Origin: Pseudomonadota bacterium
GTDB taxonomy: Bacteria; Pseudomonadota; Alphaproteobacteria; Rhizobiales; Xanthobacteraceae
Direction of reading: 5' to 3'
Length of the DNA: 64,000 bases
NCBI GenBank assembly: GCA_023423415.1
Contig: JAFAFP010000038.1
Location: forward strand, 1-64,000
In this document: in pieces, positions 63,934-64,000 of the stretch
Layout: every line of letters starts with the position of its first letter
How positions within the stretch are numbered: position 1 is the first letter of the stretch
Program-made: the position numbers and the translations under genes
The notes under the pieces: generated by a model
What the model was told of the DNA's origin: nothing
Databases searched by the model: none
The model's input: only the letters and a program-made list of their open reading frames with translations

Positions 63934-63969
63934 CCTGATTTATCCCCTTGTATTGGTTGATTAATCAGG
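63934..63969. other. Inverted repeat at the window edge
   Basis: CCTGATT (63934-63940) and AATCAGG (63963-63969) flank a 22-base spacer, in the non-coding stretch upstream of yfhM. Apart from this, bases 63726-64000 show no gene; the yfhM promoter should lie here. Confidence 0.3.
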
Positions 63970-64000
63970 TCCAGCCAATCTCGAACTGGCGTGCCGGACC

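Overview
The window reads as chromosomal DNA of a GC-rich alphaproteobacterium of the Hyphomicrobiales, most likely the Bradyrhizobium/Rhodopseudomonas/Afipia/Pseudolabrys side of the order. The evidence is an AapJQMP amino-acid transporter, an ExoR-type Sel1 protein, the gene order PCM-like / tolC / popZ / valS, several orphan Bug/TctC binding proteins, and interspersed palindromic repeats of types I recognise from that group (202-286, 22934-23038, 36291-36332). No plasmid, phage, IS or CRISPR gene is visible. Coding density is high and no gap between genes exceeds about 300 bases. The longest gaps (about 240-280 bases) are at 2795-3073, 15197-15465, 33949-34197, 43419-43665, 44896-45172, 48766-49015, 53162-53403 and 63726-64000.

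Layout. 1-8.9 kb: the tail of an A-type Fe-S carrier, a large RTX beta-helix protein, an RND efflux pair, exonuclease III and a YCII/DGPF protein. 9-11.7 kb: a GntR/FCD regulator divergent from a TctC binding protein and an FAH-fold hydrolase, with a striking double operator between them. 11.9-31.9 kb: mainly envelope and core functions (L,D-transpeptidase, ilvD-exoR, a pseudo-receiver, 3-methyladenine glycosylase, LtaS-type sulfatase-fold protein, prfC, a second tctC, epimerase-DUF2459, valS, an MFS exporter, popZ, tolC, a PCM-like methyltransferase, tRNA-Cys, tRNA-Asn, GT2). 32.8-43.4 kb: a catabolic cluster of two arms. Mandelate-racemase-type enolase diverges from carboxymuconolactone decarboxylase / 3-hydroxyisobutyrate-type dehydrogenase / DoxX. 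A leftward run carries TAXI receptor, fused TRAP permease, feruloyl-CoA-synthetase-like ligase, TctC and FAH hydrolase. 43.7-48.8 kb: a membrane diguanylate cyclase, a cysteine synthase / sulfurtransferase / persulfide dioxygenase operon and an HdeD protein. 49-54.6 kb: aapJQMP divergent from metC. 54.6-63.7 kb: a leftward operon of alpha-2-macroglobulin (yfhM), penicillin-binding protein 1C (pbpC) and a GT39 glycosyltransferase.

How it fits together. The organism looks like a soil or plant-associated heterotroph that scavenges organic acids, aromatic acids and amino acids with many high-affinity periplasmic receptors. The most promising uncharacterised systems are the 32.8-43.4 kb catabolic cluster, whose substrate I cannot name, and the GntR-TctC-FAH module with its 11-bp-period operator. 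At single-gene level the items that stand out are a receiver domain with Glu in place of the phospho-accepting Asp, a PCM-fold protein lacking the repair motif, and an RTX beta-helix protein without a local type I exporter. Function statements rest on motif recognition by eye; no database search was run.
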